Origin: Acidithiobacillus montserratensis
GTDB taxonomy: Bacteria > Pseudomonadota > Gammaproteobacteria > Acidithiobacillales > Acidithiobacillaceae
DNA length: 50,924 nucleotides
NCBI RefSeq assembly: GCF_018853465.1
Contig: NZ_JABBOU010000017.1
Location: 1-50,924 of the forward strand
Direction of reading: 5' to 3'
Of this stretch, positions 28,009 to 36,640 are shown one piece after another; the stretch's first letter is position 1, and each line of letters begins with the position of its first letter. A program made the position numbers and the translations under genes. The notes beneath the pieces were generated by a model that worked only from the letters and a program-made list of their open reading frames with translations, was not told the DNA's origin and made no database searches.

Positions 28009-28821
28009 TTAATGCTGACAATGGGAACAATAAGTCGTTGCCCGCCCTCCGATGCGTATTCCCTGCAAGATTTTTCCGCAGCGGATACAGGCTTGTCCTT
28101 CTCGTCCGTATACCGCCAGAGATAGTCGAAAATAGCCGTTTCTGCCATCCGGTCGGGTAAAATCCCGCAGCGTGGTGCCGCCCTGCTGAATCGCTGCCTC
28201 CAGCACCCTGCGCACTGCTTCGGCCAGACGCCGGTAGCGCTCCAGGGAAATGCGCCCGGCCGGACGGCGAGGATTGATGCCCGCGTCAAACAGGGCCTCA
28301 TTGGCGTAAATATTCCCCACACCCACCACCAGATGGGCATCCATCAAAAAAGCCTTCACCGGAATCTGGCGCTGGCGGCTGTGGGTGTAGAGGTAATCTC
28401 CGGAAAACTCCGGCCCCAGAGGTTCCAGCCCAAGGCGGGAGATCAGCGGGTGGGCATCGGCGGCTTCCAGCCAGCACAATACACCAAAACGCCGGGGATC
28501 ATGAAAGCGCAAGCAGATGTCCTGGGTGAACAGCAGGTCCACATGATCATGCTTGACTACCGGGGTTTCCCGGGGGAGCACCCGCAAGTGACCACTCATG
28601 CCCAGATGCACCAAAATGCTGCCACTCTCGAGATCCAGCAGCAAATATTTGCCGCGCCGACGTATTTGCCGGAGCGGCTGACCGGCGATGCGGGCATCCA
28701 GATCAGGATTCACGGCGAGACGCAGGCGTGGTTCACGGACAATGGCCCCCTGCAGGGTTTTTCCGACGAGGTGGGGACTGATGCCCAACCGGGTGACTTC
28801 CACCTCCGGCAATTCAGGCAT
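28009..28821 (-). CDS. mutM: Formamidopyrimidine-DNA glycosylase
   Basis: A 270-aa base-excision repair enzyme for oxidised purines. The N-terminal catalytic PELPEVEV is intact (Pro2 and Glu3), followed by the H2TH region (GVGNIYANEALF) and a C-terminal zinc finger with CIRCG and CSHCQH. It overlaps the prmC end by 8 bp and is the last gene of a hemA-prfA-prmC-mutM run, an unusual tail for that operon. Confidence 0.97.
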   Translation of the reverse strand: MPELPEVEVTRLGISPHLVGKTLQGAIVREPRLRLAVNPDLDARIAGQPLRQIRRRGKYLLLDLESGSILVHLGMSGHLRVLPRETPVVKHDHVDLLFTQDICLRFHDPRRFGVLCWLEAADAHPLISRLGLEPLGPEFSGDYLYTHSRQRQIPVKAFLMDAHLVVGVGNIYANEALFDAGINPRRPAGRISLERYRRLAEAVRRVLEAAIQQGGTTLRDFTRPDGRNGYFRLSLAVYGREGQACIRCGKILQGIRIGGRATTYCSHCQH

Positions 28822-29659
28822 GATTCGGACTCCCGGCGGTCGTCACCCGTTCCCGGCCGGCGATGTCCGCATGGGTCTGCACCTGCTGGAACTCCAGGGT
28901 GTGCAAGAGCTTGCGCACAGCAGCCCCTTGCTCCCAGCCATGCTCCAGGAAAATTTGGCCGCCGGGATGCAAGTGCTTCCCGGCACCCTGAATGATGCTT
29001 TCCAGACACTCCAGGCCACTGGGTCCGGCCACCAGCGCCGCCAGGGGTTCATGCTGCAGTTCCGGCAAATGGGGGTCGGCACTGGCAAGATAGGGCGGAT
29101 TGGACACGATCAAGTCAAAACGCAGGGTCGGATCCAGGGGCGTGAACCAATCCCCTTCCAGCCACTCTACCTTTGCCCCCAGTTTCTCGCCATTGCGCCG
29201 GGCCACGGCCAGTGCCTCCGGACTTTGCTCCACCGCAAAAACCCGGGCCTGGGGTCGGGCCACGGCCATTGCCAGAGCCAATGCGCCAGACCCCGTACCC
29301 AGATCCAGAATCTGCAGGGTATTATCTCCAGCAGCTTCCGCCAGCGCCAGATGGATCAGCAACTCGCTATCTGGACGTGGTATCAAGACGGCCGTATTCA
29401 CCTCCAGATCCAGCCCGTAAAAAGACCATTCACCCAGACAGTAAGCCATAGGCACGCCCCGGAGGCGTTCATCCAGCCGCTTTTGCAAGCCATTTTTCTG
29501 ATCAGAACTCAGGAATTGATGGGCATTGACCAGCAACTCGGCAGGGCGCAGCCCCAGACTCCGGGCCATCAGCCAGCGGGCTTCCTGGGCGGGCTGATCG
29601 GACACTGTCGCCAACTGCGCACTCATCCAGCGTTGGTACTCCTGAAAACTAGTCATCAC
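28814..29659 (-). CDS. prmC: Release factor glutamine methyltransferase
   Basis: A 281-aa methyltransferase that modifies the glutamine of the GGQ motif in release factors. SAM motif [15 protein letters not shown] and catalytic NPPY are visible; the N-terminal helical domain (about 1-75) binds the release factor. Its start overlaps the prfA end by 11 bp, matching the conserved pairing of enzyme and substrate. Confidence 0.96.
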   Translation of the reverse strand: MMTSFQEYQRWMSAQLATVSDQPAQEARWLMARSLGLRPAELLVNAHQFLSSDQKNGLQKRLDERLRGVPMAYCLGEWSFYGLDLEVNTAVLIPRPDSELLIHLALAEAAGDNTLQILDLGTGSGALALAMAVARPQARVFAVEQSPEALAVARRNGEKLGAKVEWLEGDWFTPLDPTLRFDLIVSNPPYLASADPHLPELQHEPLAALVAGPSGLECLESIIQGAGKHLHPGGQIFLEHGWEQGAAVRKLLHTLEFQQVQTHADIAGRERVTTAGSPNHA

Positions 29660-30743
29660 CCAGATTTTGCAGCAAATCGGCCTGGTATTCCTTGATCAGG
29701 GGTTCAATGACCGCATCGAGATCTCCCGCCAGAATGGCTTCCAGCCGGTAAAGGGTGAGATTGATGCGATGATCGGTCAGACGCCCCTGGGGGAAATTGT
29801 AGGTGCGAATCCGTTCGGAACGATCCCCCGAACCAATCAGCAGACGCCGGGTTTGGGCGGCACTGCTCTGCTGCTTTTCCTGTTCCATTTCCAGGAGCCG
29901 GGCTTGCAGCAGGGCCATGGCCCGGGCGCGGTTCTTATGCTGGGAACGATCTTCCTGGCAGGCCACCACCAGACCTGAAGGGATATGGGTAATCCGGATG
30001 GCCGAGTCAGTCTTGTTGATATGCTGACCACCAGCGCCACTGGCACGAAAAGTATCAATGCGCAGATCTGCCGGGTTGATGGTGATTTCACTGACCGTAT
30101 CCGCTTCCGGCAATACCGCCACCGTACAGGCAGAAGTATGGATGCGGCCCTGGGCTTCGGTTTCCGGCACGCGCTGGACCCGATGCCCACCGGATTCAAA
30201 CTTGAGACGGGAATAGGCACCGCGTCCACTGATTTCCAGCACCGCCTCCTTGTAACCGCCCCGCTCGGATTCCGAGGCAGACAACAACAGCGCCGTAAAA
30301 CCCTGATTTTCAGCATAGCGGGTGTACATGCGCAACAGGTCTCCGGCAAAGAGGGCCGCCTCTTCCCCGCCTGTACCCGCGCGAATTTCCACAAAAACAT
30401 TGCGCTCATCATTGGGATCTTTGGGTAACAGACGCAAGCGTAAGGATTCTTCAAGGGCCTCCAGATCATGCCGGGCAGCGGCCAGTTCATCATGAGCCAT
30501 TTCCCGCAAATCGGGGTCCCGTTCGTCCAGCAGCATTTTTTCGGCTTCGTCATGATCCCGCTGACGTTGTTCGTGGCGACGCAACAAATCGAGTATGGGG
30601 CTGATTTCGCCCAGCTCACGGGAAAGTGTCTGAAAGCGCTGGGCGTCATTGAGCAAATCAGGACTGGCCAGCATTTGGCTCAATTCTTCAAAGCGGAAGG
30701 CCAATTGCTCCAGCTGGCCCTGCAAGCGCGGGCTGAGACTCAT
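29649..30743 (-). CDS. prfA: Peptide chain release factor 1
   Basis: A 364-aa factor that terminates translation at UAA and UAG. The tripeptide recognition loop is in [14 protein letters not shown] (PET, about 193-195), and the catalytic GGQ is in [12 protein letters not shown] (238-240). The start overlaps the hemA stop (ATGA). Confidence 0.97.
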   Translation of the reverse strand: MSLSPRLQGQLEQLAFRFEELSQMLASPDLLNDAQRFQTLSRELGEISPILDLLRRHEQRQRDHDEAEKMLLDERDPDLREMAHDELAAARHDLEALEESLRLRLLPKDPNDERNVFVEIRAGTGGEEAALFAGDLLRMYTRYAENQGFTALLLSASESERGGYKEAVLEISGRGAYSRLKFESGGHRVQRVPETEAQGRIHTSACTVAVLPEADTVSEITINPADLRIDTFRASGAGGQHINKTDSAIRITHIPSGLVVACQEDRSQHKNRARAMALLQARLLEMEQEKQQSSAAQTRRLLIGSGDRSERIRTYNFPQGRLTDHRINLTLYRLEAILAGDLDAVIEPLIKEYQADLLQNLGDD

Positions 30744-32002
30744 CCTTCGGCGTCACTGAGATGAAACAGAATATCCAGAGCAGCGACCAGACTCTCATTG
30801 GTGGCTTCCTGACAGGGTTGCCGCAGGGTCGCAATGGGGTCATGCAGGACTTTATTCATTAATGCCTTGGAAAAGGCGTCGAGGACCGCGTGAGGATCCT
30901 GACCCTGATCCAGATAGTGCTGAAAACGCCGCACTTCGTCCTGACGACGTTCTTCGACGTGATCGCGCAAACGGCGGATGGCCGGAACCACGTCGAGACT
31001 TTCCCGCCACTGCTGAAATTGACTGACTTCATCGGCAATAATCAGTTCGGCGGCTGCAGCGGCTTCGCGCCGGGCGCGCATTCCCGCCTGGGCGATATCA
31101 TTCAGATCATCCAGGGTGTAGAGGTAACACTTTTCAATGCTTTCCACCTCGGGGGCAATATCTCTAGGCACCGCCAGATCCACGAGCATCAAATCACCAC
31201 GTTCACGCTGGGCCATGACGGCCGATACTGCCTCCCGACTGACAATGGGCTGGGTACTGGCCGTGCAGCTCACCACCACATCCACCTCATGGAGCAGGCT
31301 GGGGATCATTTCCAGGGCATGGGCATTACCGGCAAACTTGCTCGCCAGTTGTTCTCCCCGTTCCGGGCTACGATTAGCGACGGAAAAAGTGCTGACACCA
31401 TGCTCGCGCAAATGGGTGGCGACCAGTTCGATAGTATCTCCGGCACCAATCAGCAATACCGAACGGCCCTCCAGGCCACCCAGCAACTGCTTGGCCAGAC
31501 TGACCGCCGCATAGGCCACACTGACCGGTGCAGAACCAATCGCCGTTTCCGAGCGCACCCGTTTGGCCACCCGAAAAGTCCAGTGCAGCAGACGATTCAG
31601 TACCGGACCCGCCGAAGCCGTATCCGCGGCCACCTGATAGGCGTCTTTTACCTGCCCCAGAATCTGGGGTTCGCCAATGATCATGGAATCCAGGCCGCAG
31701 GCTACCCGAAACAAATGACGCACGGCTTCGGCATCGCTGGAGTGGTACACATGCCCATCCAGGGAGCGGGGATCAATCTGATGGAAAGCACTCAGCCAGT
31801 TCTGCAGTGCCTGGCGATTCAGGCCATGACCACCATGGACGTAAATCTCGGTGCGATTGCAGGTAGACACAATCAGCGCTTCCTTGGCGAGCCCCTGATC
31901 GAGTAGATCACGATGCGCCACAGCCAGGGATTCCGGAGAAAAGGCAACCTTTTCCCGAACCGCAATCGGAGCCGTATGATGACTTAAACCAAAACAGAAA
32001 AT
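30740..32002 (-). CDS. hemA: Glutamyl-tRNA reductase, probable ATT start
   Basis: The first enzyme of C5-pathway tetrapyrrole synthesis. With the usual start codons the longest frame begins at GTG 31921 and lacks the family N-terminus. The same frame continues upstream and encodes [20 protein letters not shown], the conserved glutamyl-binding start, without a stop. No ATG, GTG, TTG or CTG lies in frame between this segment and the upstream TGA. The best start is ATT at 32002, giving 420 aa, a normal length, with AGGGA about 11 nt upstream. Catalytic Cys48 lies in STCNRTEIY; the NADPH domain has LIGAGDTIE. Confidence 0.9.
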   Translation of the reverse strand: MFCFGLSHHTAPIAVREKVAFSPESLAVAHRDLLDQGLAKEALIVSTCNRTEIYVHGGHGLNRQALQNWLSAFHQIDPRSLDGHVYHSSDAEAVRHLFRVACGLDSMIIGEPQILGQVKDAYQVAADTASAGPVLNRLLHWTFRVAKRVRSETAIGSAPVSVAYAAVSLAKQLLGGLEGRSVLLIGAGDTIELVATHLREHGVSTFSVANRSPERGEQLASKFAGNAHALEMIPSLLHEVDVVVSCTASTQPIVSREAVSAVMAQRERGDLMLVDLAVPRDIAPEVESIEKCYLYTLDDLNDIAQAGMRARREAAAAAELIIADEVSQFQQWRESLDVVPAIRRLRDHVEERRQDEVRRFQHYLDQGQDPHAVLDAFSKALMNKVLHDPIATLRQPCQEATNESLVAALDILFHLSDAEG

Positions 32003-32129
32003 GGCAGCAACCGTCCCTGCAGAGCGACGTTGGAGGGGCTGAATTGTCGCCGACCGCGCTCAGGATTGCAAGCCGCTTCGCCAGCAGTTATTGTGCCTGC
32101 TGAAATGGGTTGATCCGGAGCATGAGGGC

Positions 32130-33791
32130 ATGAGGAGTAAGCTGGGCGCTATGGTCGCAGGAGTACTGCTTGGCCTCATCGCCGGAAAAGCCCTGGCCGA
32201 TACCAGCAGCGCGGGAATGACCGGCGAACAGCTGTATTACCTGCTGGTCGCCGAATTTGCGACCACCCAAAAAGAACCCAGGCTGGCCATACCGGCATGG
32301 AACGAGGCCGCCAAACTCGCTCCTGAAGCCAATGTGCTGGAACGTGCCACCCAGGTCACCGCCCGCTTTGGTGACTTTGACGATGCCCTGAAGCTGGTCA
32401 AGCACTGGCGGGAGCTTGCGCCGGACAGCGCCAAGGCTGACCAGTTCGAGGCTGCCCTGCTGCTGACCAAGGGTCAGGAACAACAAGCCATACAACTGCT
32501 CCAGGCGACACTGGCGCGCTTCCCCGATGATCCGAAAATCATTTTGCAACTCTCCGAATTACTCATTGCCCACGGACAAAGCGGCGAAGCCCGGCGATTA
32601 TTGACCGCCCTGGCAGACAAGGACCCCCATTCGGCCAGCGCCTATTACACTCTGGGCCGGATTGATCTGATGGAAAACAAGCCCGATCACGCTATCCCCT
32701 GGCTGGAGAAAGCCCTCAGCCTGCGCCCTGATTGGCAGGAAGCAGCCATTCATCTGGCGGAGGCCCTGCAAGCCACCCAAGGCCCGACGGTCGCCCTGCA
32801 CAGCATCCAGTCTTTTACCGCCAGCCATCCCGATGCGACCCTGGCACATCAGTATCTGGCGGCTTTGTATCTGAAAATGGGAGGCCTGACCCAGGCTTAT
32901 CGGCTGTATCAACAGATGGCCCGGCAAAATCCCGAAAATCCGGAAATTGCCTTATCTCTGGGCATCATGGAAATGGAGCGACAGCATTGGCAAGCCGCCG
33001 AAAACCAGCTCCAGCGCGCGCGCGATCTCGCCCCCCAATCTCCTGCGCCCATTTATTACCTGGGCAGGCTGTATGAGGCCCAGGGCCATTGGGCCGAAGC
33101 CCTGCAATGGTATCAGCGGATTCACTCCGGCCCCTTGTATTCCGAGGTAGAACTTCGCAGCGCCCGGGTGGAATACCTGCTGGGGGAACACCAAAAAGCG
33201 CTGGATCATCTGCAAAAAATGGCAGCGGCACACCCTCAAGAGGTTCAGATCCCTCTGCTTCAGGCAGATCTGCTGCAAAGCAGCGGTCAGCCTCAGCAAG
33301 CCTTGCAGATTCTCCAGAAAGCCTTAGAACATCTGCCAGACAGTGCCGAACTCTGGTATGCCCAGGGTGCCGTACAGGAACAGCTTCAGGATTACCCGGC
33401 CATGGAGAAATCCATGCATCAGGTGATCCGCCTCGCTCCCGATAATGCCCAGGCCTACAATTTTCTGGGCTACAGCCTGGTAGAAAGAAATCAGGATCTA
33501 GCTGAGGCCGGCAAACTCCTGCACAAGGCCATTACTCTGGAACCGGACAACCCGGAAATTCTTGATAGCATCGGCTGGCTCCATCATCGTCAGGGCGATA
33601 ATCAAAAAGCCTTGGAATATCTGCAAAAAGCCCATCAGGCCCTGCCCGATGATCCCGAACTCAGCCTGCATCTGGGCCGCGTCCTGTGGGCACTGGGTCA
33701 ATATCAGAAAGCCCGCGACGCCTGGCAACAGGGGCTGGATAAAAACCCCAATGACGCTTCTCTCCGCCAGGAACTTTCCCGCCAGCCATGA
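32130..33791 (+). CDS. Exported tetratricopeptide-repeat protein
   Basis: A 553-aa protein with a signal peptide (MRSKLGAMVAGVLLGLIAGKALA) and about a dozen TPR units, for example AYYTLGRIDLMENKPDHAIP, APIYYLGRLYEAQGHWAEAL and AYNFLGYSLVERNQDLAEAG. I choose ATG 32130, where the signal peptide begins, over the frame start at 32091. TPR proteins in this slot, between hemA and lolB, are found in pseudomonads. Its stop overlaps the lolB start by 4 bp, suggesting a periplasmic role linked to envelope assembly. Confidence 0.85.
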   Translation: MRSKLGAMVAGVLLGLIAGKALADTSSAGMTGEQLYYLLVAEFATTQKEPRLAIPAWNEAAKLAPEANVLERATQVTARFGDFDDALKLVKHWRELAPDSAKADQFEAALLLTKGQEQQAIQLLQATLARFPDDPKIILQLSELLIAHGQSGEARRLLTALADKDPHSASAYYTLGRIDLMENKPDHAIPWLEKALSLRPDWQEAAIHLAEALQATQGPTVALHSIQSFTASHPDATLAHQYLAALYLKMGGLTQAYRLYQQMARQNPENPEIALSLGIMEMERQHWQAAENQLQRARDLAPQSPAPIYYLGRLYEAQGHWAEALQWYQRIHSGPLYSEVELRSARVEYLLGEHQKALDHLQKMAAAHPQEVQIPLLQADLLQSSGQPQQALQILQKALEHLPDSAELWYAQGAVQEQLQDYPAMEKSMHQVIRLAPDNAQAYNFLGYSLVERNQDLAEAGKLLHKAITLEPDNPEILDSIGWLHHRQGDNQKALEYLQKAHQALPDDPELSLHLGRVLWALGQYQKARDAWQQGLDKNPNDASLRQELSRQP

Positions 33792-34447
33792 GCTCAACTT
33801 CTCCCAAACTCCCTTCACAGACCTGGACCAGATCGTCCCTGCCCCGCTTCTTGGCGGGATCTCTTCTGGGGCTGATCCTGGCAGGCTGTGCCACTGTGAC
33901 GCAGATCCACCCCGGCCCCTCCACGCTGCTCCCCACCAGCGAGCGTAATCAGGTGATTACCAGCCTGAAATACTGGCGGGCCAGTGGCGAAGCGGCTCTC
34001 AGCACGCCCAAAAACCATGAAAGCTTTGGCTTTCGCTGGGAACAATCCCCCCAGCTTCAGGAGCTGTCCATTTACGACCCATTGGGCAGAACCGTAGCGC
34101 GTATCACCGTAGATGCTACCGGAGCCCACTTGGAAACCATTACAGGCGAACATCGCCAAGCCCAAAATCTGTCGACCCTACTGAGCATGGTGCTGCATGT
34201 TACTCTGCCCGCCCGGGAACTGCCGGACTGGATGCTGGGCTTGCCCGGCAACAGCAGTACCGTCATTAATAACGCTGCAGGATTGCCGCAAATCCTCCGC
34301 AGCGGTCCCTGGCAGGTGCATTATCTGCACTATGCCCCGGTCGGCGGACTGTCGATGCCGCAATTATTGCAGGCCAATGGTCCCGATGGCATCGCTTTAC
34401 GCATGGCCATTACCCACTGGCAAATGGGCCGCAGCGCACAGCCATGA
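33788..34447 (+). CDS. lolB: Outer-membrane lipoprotein receptor LolB
   Basis: A 219-aa lipoprotein that accepts lipoproteins from LolA and inserts them in the outer membrane. The lipobox is LAGC (Cys34) after a 20-residue hydrophobic segment. NHESFGFRWEQSPQ, LSIYDPLGRTVARI and the LPDWMLGLPG stretch match the family. It overlaps both the TPR gene and ispE by 4 bp. Confidence 0.92.
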   Translation: MSSTSPKLPSQTWTRSSLPRFLAGSLLGLILAGCATVTQIHPGPSTLLPTSERNQVITSLKYWRASGEAALSTPKNHESFGFRWEQSPQLQELSIYDPLGRTVARITVDATGAHLETITGEHRQAQNLSTLLSMVLHVTLPARELPDWMLGLPGNSSTVINNAAGLPQILRSGPWQVHYLHYAPVGGLSMPQLLQANGPDGIALRMAITHWQMGRSAQP

Positions 34448-35289
34448 GCATCAGCTATCCTGCCCCGGCCAAATTGAACCTGATGCTCCGGGTCATTGGC
34501 CAACGCCCTGACGGCTACCATGAACTCCAGACGGTTTTTCAGTTCATCGATTTGGCCGATCAGTTGCAATTCAGCTCACAGCCACCGGGGCATTTTTCCC
34601 GCACTGGCGGCGCTGAAGGCGTCAGTGAAGCTGATGATCTCACCATTCGTGCCGCCCGATTACTGATGGAAAGTGCCGGCATCCGTGAAGGCGTCCATAT
34701 TCACATGCACAAGGTTCTGCCGCTGGGGGGCGGGATTGGCGGCGGTTCCTCCGATGCAGCCAGCACCCTGATCGTGCTCAATCGCCTCTGGCGCACCGGT
34801 TATAGCCGCGAAGAATTGATGGCACTGGGAAAACAATTGGGCGCCGATGTGCCGATTTTCATTTTCGGGCGTAGCGCCTGGGCGGAAGGCATCGGTGAAC
34901 AGTTAACCGCCCTGGAGAACCTGTCCGAATCCCATTATGTGCTCGTGCATCCCGGCATTGCGGTCAGCACCCGGGAAATTTTTACGGCGCCAGAATTGAC
35001 ACGACAACACCCGCCCAGCACAATAGGCGCGTTTCTCGGCGGGGCCATGAACAACACCCTCGAAAGCACCGTATGTACCCGTTACCCGGAAGTCGAACAT
35101 GCCATTCACTGGCTGCATAGCCAGAGTTTGCGGGATGTTCGTTTAACGGGCAGCGGTGCCTGTGTTTTCGGGGTTGCCGAAGATGCTGAAAGTGCCCGGA
35201 ACATCGTCAGTCAGGTACCTCCATCGTGGCGGTCCTGGGCGGTCAAAGGGTTAAATCAGCATCCCTTGTATGATCCTGCCGAGCATTGA
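34444..35289 (+). CDS. ispE: 4-diphosphocytidyl-2-C-methyl-D-erythritol kinase
   Basis: A 281-aa GHMP kinase of the MEP isoprenoid pathway. It starts YPAPAKLNLMLRVIGQRPDGYHELQ in sense, with the ATP loop PLGGGIGGGSSDAAS and a late RLTGSGACVFG. The order lolB-ispE-tRNA-Gln-prs is conserved in proteobacteria. Confidence 0.96.
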   Translation: MSISYPAPAKLNLMLRVIGQRPDGYHELQTVFQFIDLADQLQFSSQPPGHFSRTGGAEGVSEADDLTIRAARLLMESAGIREGVHIHMHKVLPLGGGIGGGSSDAASTLIVLNRLWRTGYSREELMALGKQLGADVPIFIFGRSAWAEGIGEQLTALENLSESHYVLVHPGIAVSTREIFTAPELTRQHPPSTIGAFLGGAMNNTLESTVCTRYPEVEHAIHWLHSQSLRDVRLTGSGACVFGVAEDAESARNIVSQVPPSWRSWAVKGLNQHPLYDPAEH

Positions 35290-35294
35290 TTTAT

Positions 35295-35369
35295 TGGGGC
35301 GTAGCCAAGCGGTAAGGCACCGGATTTTGATTCCGGCATTCCCAGGTTCGATCCCTGGCGCCCCAGCCA
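35295..35369 (+). tRNA. tRNA-Gln(TTG)
   Basis: A 75-nt tRNA with acceptor TGGGGCG/CGCCCCA, discriminator G and an encoded CCA. The anticodon arm CCGGA-TTTTGAT-TCCGG reads TTG, decoding CAA. It is the second glutamine tRNA in the window and is embedded between ispE and prs, probably in one transcript. Confidence 0.95.
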
Positions 35370-35417
35370 AATTGTCCTCGGACTGTTTTGCCACCTGCTA
35401 AGAGAGAATGACATCAC

Positions 35418-36365
35418 ATGGCCCATGGCAACCTTATGGTGTTCAGTGGAAACGCCAATCCTGTACTGGCTGCCCAGGTGGCCCGCTTTCTGCAAATCCC
35501 CCTGGGTCGCGCTGAAGTCAGCTCTTTTAGTGATGGCGAAGTGTTTGTGGAAATCCTGGAAAATGTGCGGGGGCGGGATGTATTTGTGCTCCAGCCTACC
35601 TGCGCACCCACCAACGATCATCTCATGGAATTACTCACCATGATTGATGCCCTGAAGCGTGCTTCTGCCAATCGCATCACTGCGGCCATGCCCTATTTCG
35701 GTTACGCCCGCCAGGACCGCAAATCCCGGTCGCGGACGGCCATCACCGCCAAGCTGGTGGCCGACCTCATTACCAGTGCCGGCGCCAACCGGGTGCTGAC
35801 CATGGATCTGCATGCTGATCAGATTCAGGGATTTTTTGACGTGCCCGTGGATAACATTTATGCCTCACCCATCCTTCTGGGGGATATCTGGCGCAAAAGC
35901 TATCCGGAGCTGATTGTAGTCTCCCCCGATGTGGGTGGTGTAGTCCGTGCCCGGGCCATTGCCAAACGTCTCGAGGTAGATCTGGCCATCATTGACAAAC
36001 GCCGCCCGCGTCCCAATGAGTCCGTGGTCATGAACATCATCGGCGATGTGCAAGGTCGCACCTGCGTACTGGTTGATGACATGGTGGATACCGCCAACAC
36101 CCTTTGCGAGGCAGCCCATGCGCTCAAAGCCCAAGGGGCGGTCAAGGTCTGTGCCTATTGTACGCACCCGGTGCTGTCCGGCCCCGCCATGGAACGTATT
36201 GCCCGCTCCGAACTGGATGAACTGGTCGTGACCGATACCATCCCTCTCAGCAAAGAGGCTCAGGAGAGTCCCAAAATCCGGGTGCTGTCCGTCGCTGAAC
36301 TGATGGCTGAAACCATCCGTCGTATTGCCGAAGAAGATTCCGTCAGCTCCCTGTTCATGGATTGA
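35418..36365 (+). CDS. prs: Ribose-phosphate pyrophosphokinase
   Basis: A 315-aa PRPP synthetase supplying nucleotide, His and Trp synthesis. [38 protein letters not shown] and the PRPP loop [14 protein letters not shown] are all present. The rplY and pth genes that often follow prs are absent; tRNA-His comes next. Confidence 0.97.
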   Translation: MAHGNLMVFSGNANPVLAAQVARFLQIPLGRAEVSSFSDGEVFVEILENVRGRDVFVLQPTCAPTNDHLMELLTMIDALKRASANRITAAMPYFGYARQDRKSRSRTAITAKLVADLITSAGANRVLTMDLHADQIQGFFDVPVDNIYASPILLGDIWRKSYPELIVVSPDVGGVVRARAIAKRLEVDLAIIDKRRPRPNESVVMNIIGDVQGRTCVLVDDMVDTANTLCEAAHALKAQGAVKVCAYCTHPVLSGPAMERIARSELDELVVTDTIPLSKEAQESPKIRVLSVAELMAETIRRIAEEDSVSSLFMD

Positions 36366-36426
36366 TCCCGGACTTTCGCCTTGCGGCGAAGCCATTCCCG
36401 TTGTATGATTCAAACTCTTCGTTATG

Positions 36427-36502
36427 GTGGCTGTAGCTCAGTCGGTAGAGTCCCGGATTGTGATTCCGGTTGTCGCGGGTTCGAGCCCCGTCAGCCACCC
36501 CA
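36427..36502 (+). tRNA. tRNA-His(GTG)
   Basis: A 76-nt tRNA with acceptor GTGGCTG/CAGCCAC and an encoded CCA. The anticodon arm CCGGA-TTGTGAT-TCCGG reads GTG. A G at 36426 can act as the extra G-1 paired with C73, the histidine identity element. Confidence 0.95.
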
Positions 36503-36512
36503 TATAAAATCA

Positions 36513-36553
36513 ATCAAATCTCATCGCCTGATTTTTTCATCTTGCGATTTGAT
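36513..36553. repeat. Inverted repeat after tRNA-His
   Basis: ATCAAATC (36513-36520) and GATTTGAT (36546-36553) are perfectly complementary over 8 bp with a 25-nt loop that includes a T6 run. It may take part in 3' processing or termination of tRNA-His, but lacks the standard stem followed by T residues. Confidence 0.35.
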
Positions 36554-36640
36554 CCGTGAAGTAAAATCAAACATCTTGTACCCAAATGCAGGCAAGCAGA
36601 GATATTGATGAACAACACCTCTGCAGCTGTACATCGCTAA

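Noticed and set aside
30740..31921. hemA starting at GTG 31921
   Set aside because: This start would omit the conserved glutamyl-binding segment that is encoded in frame immediately upstream.
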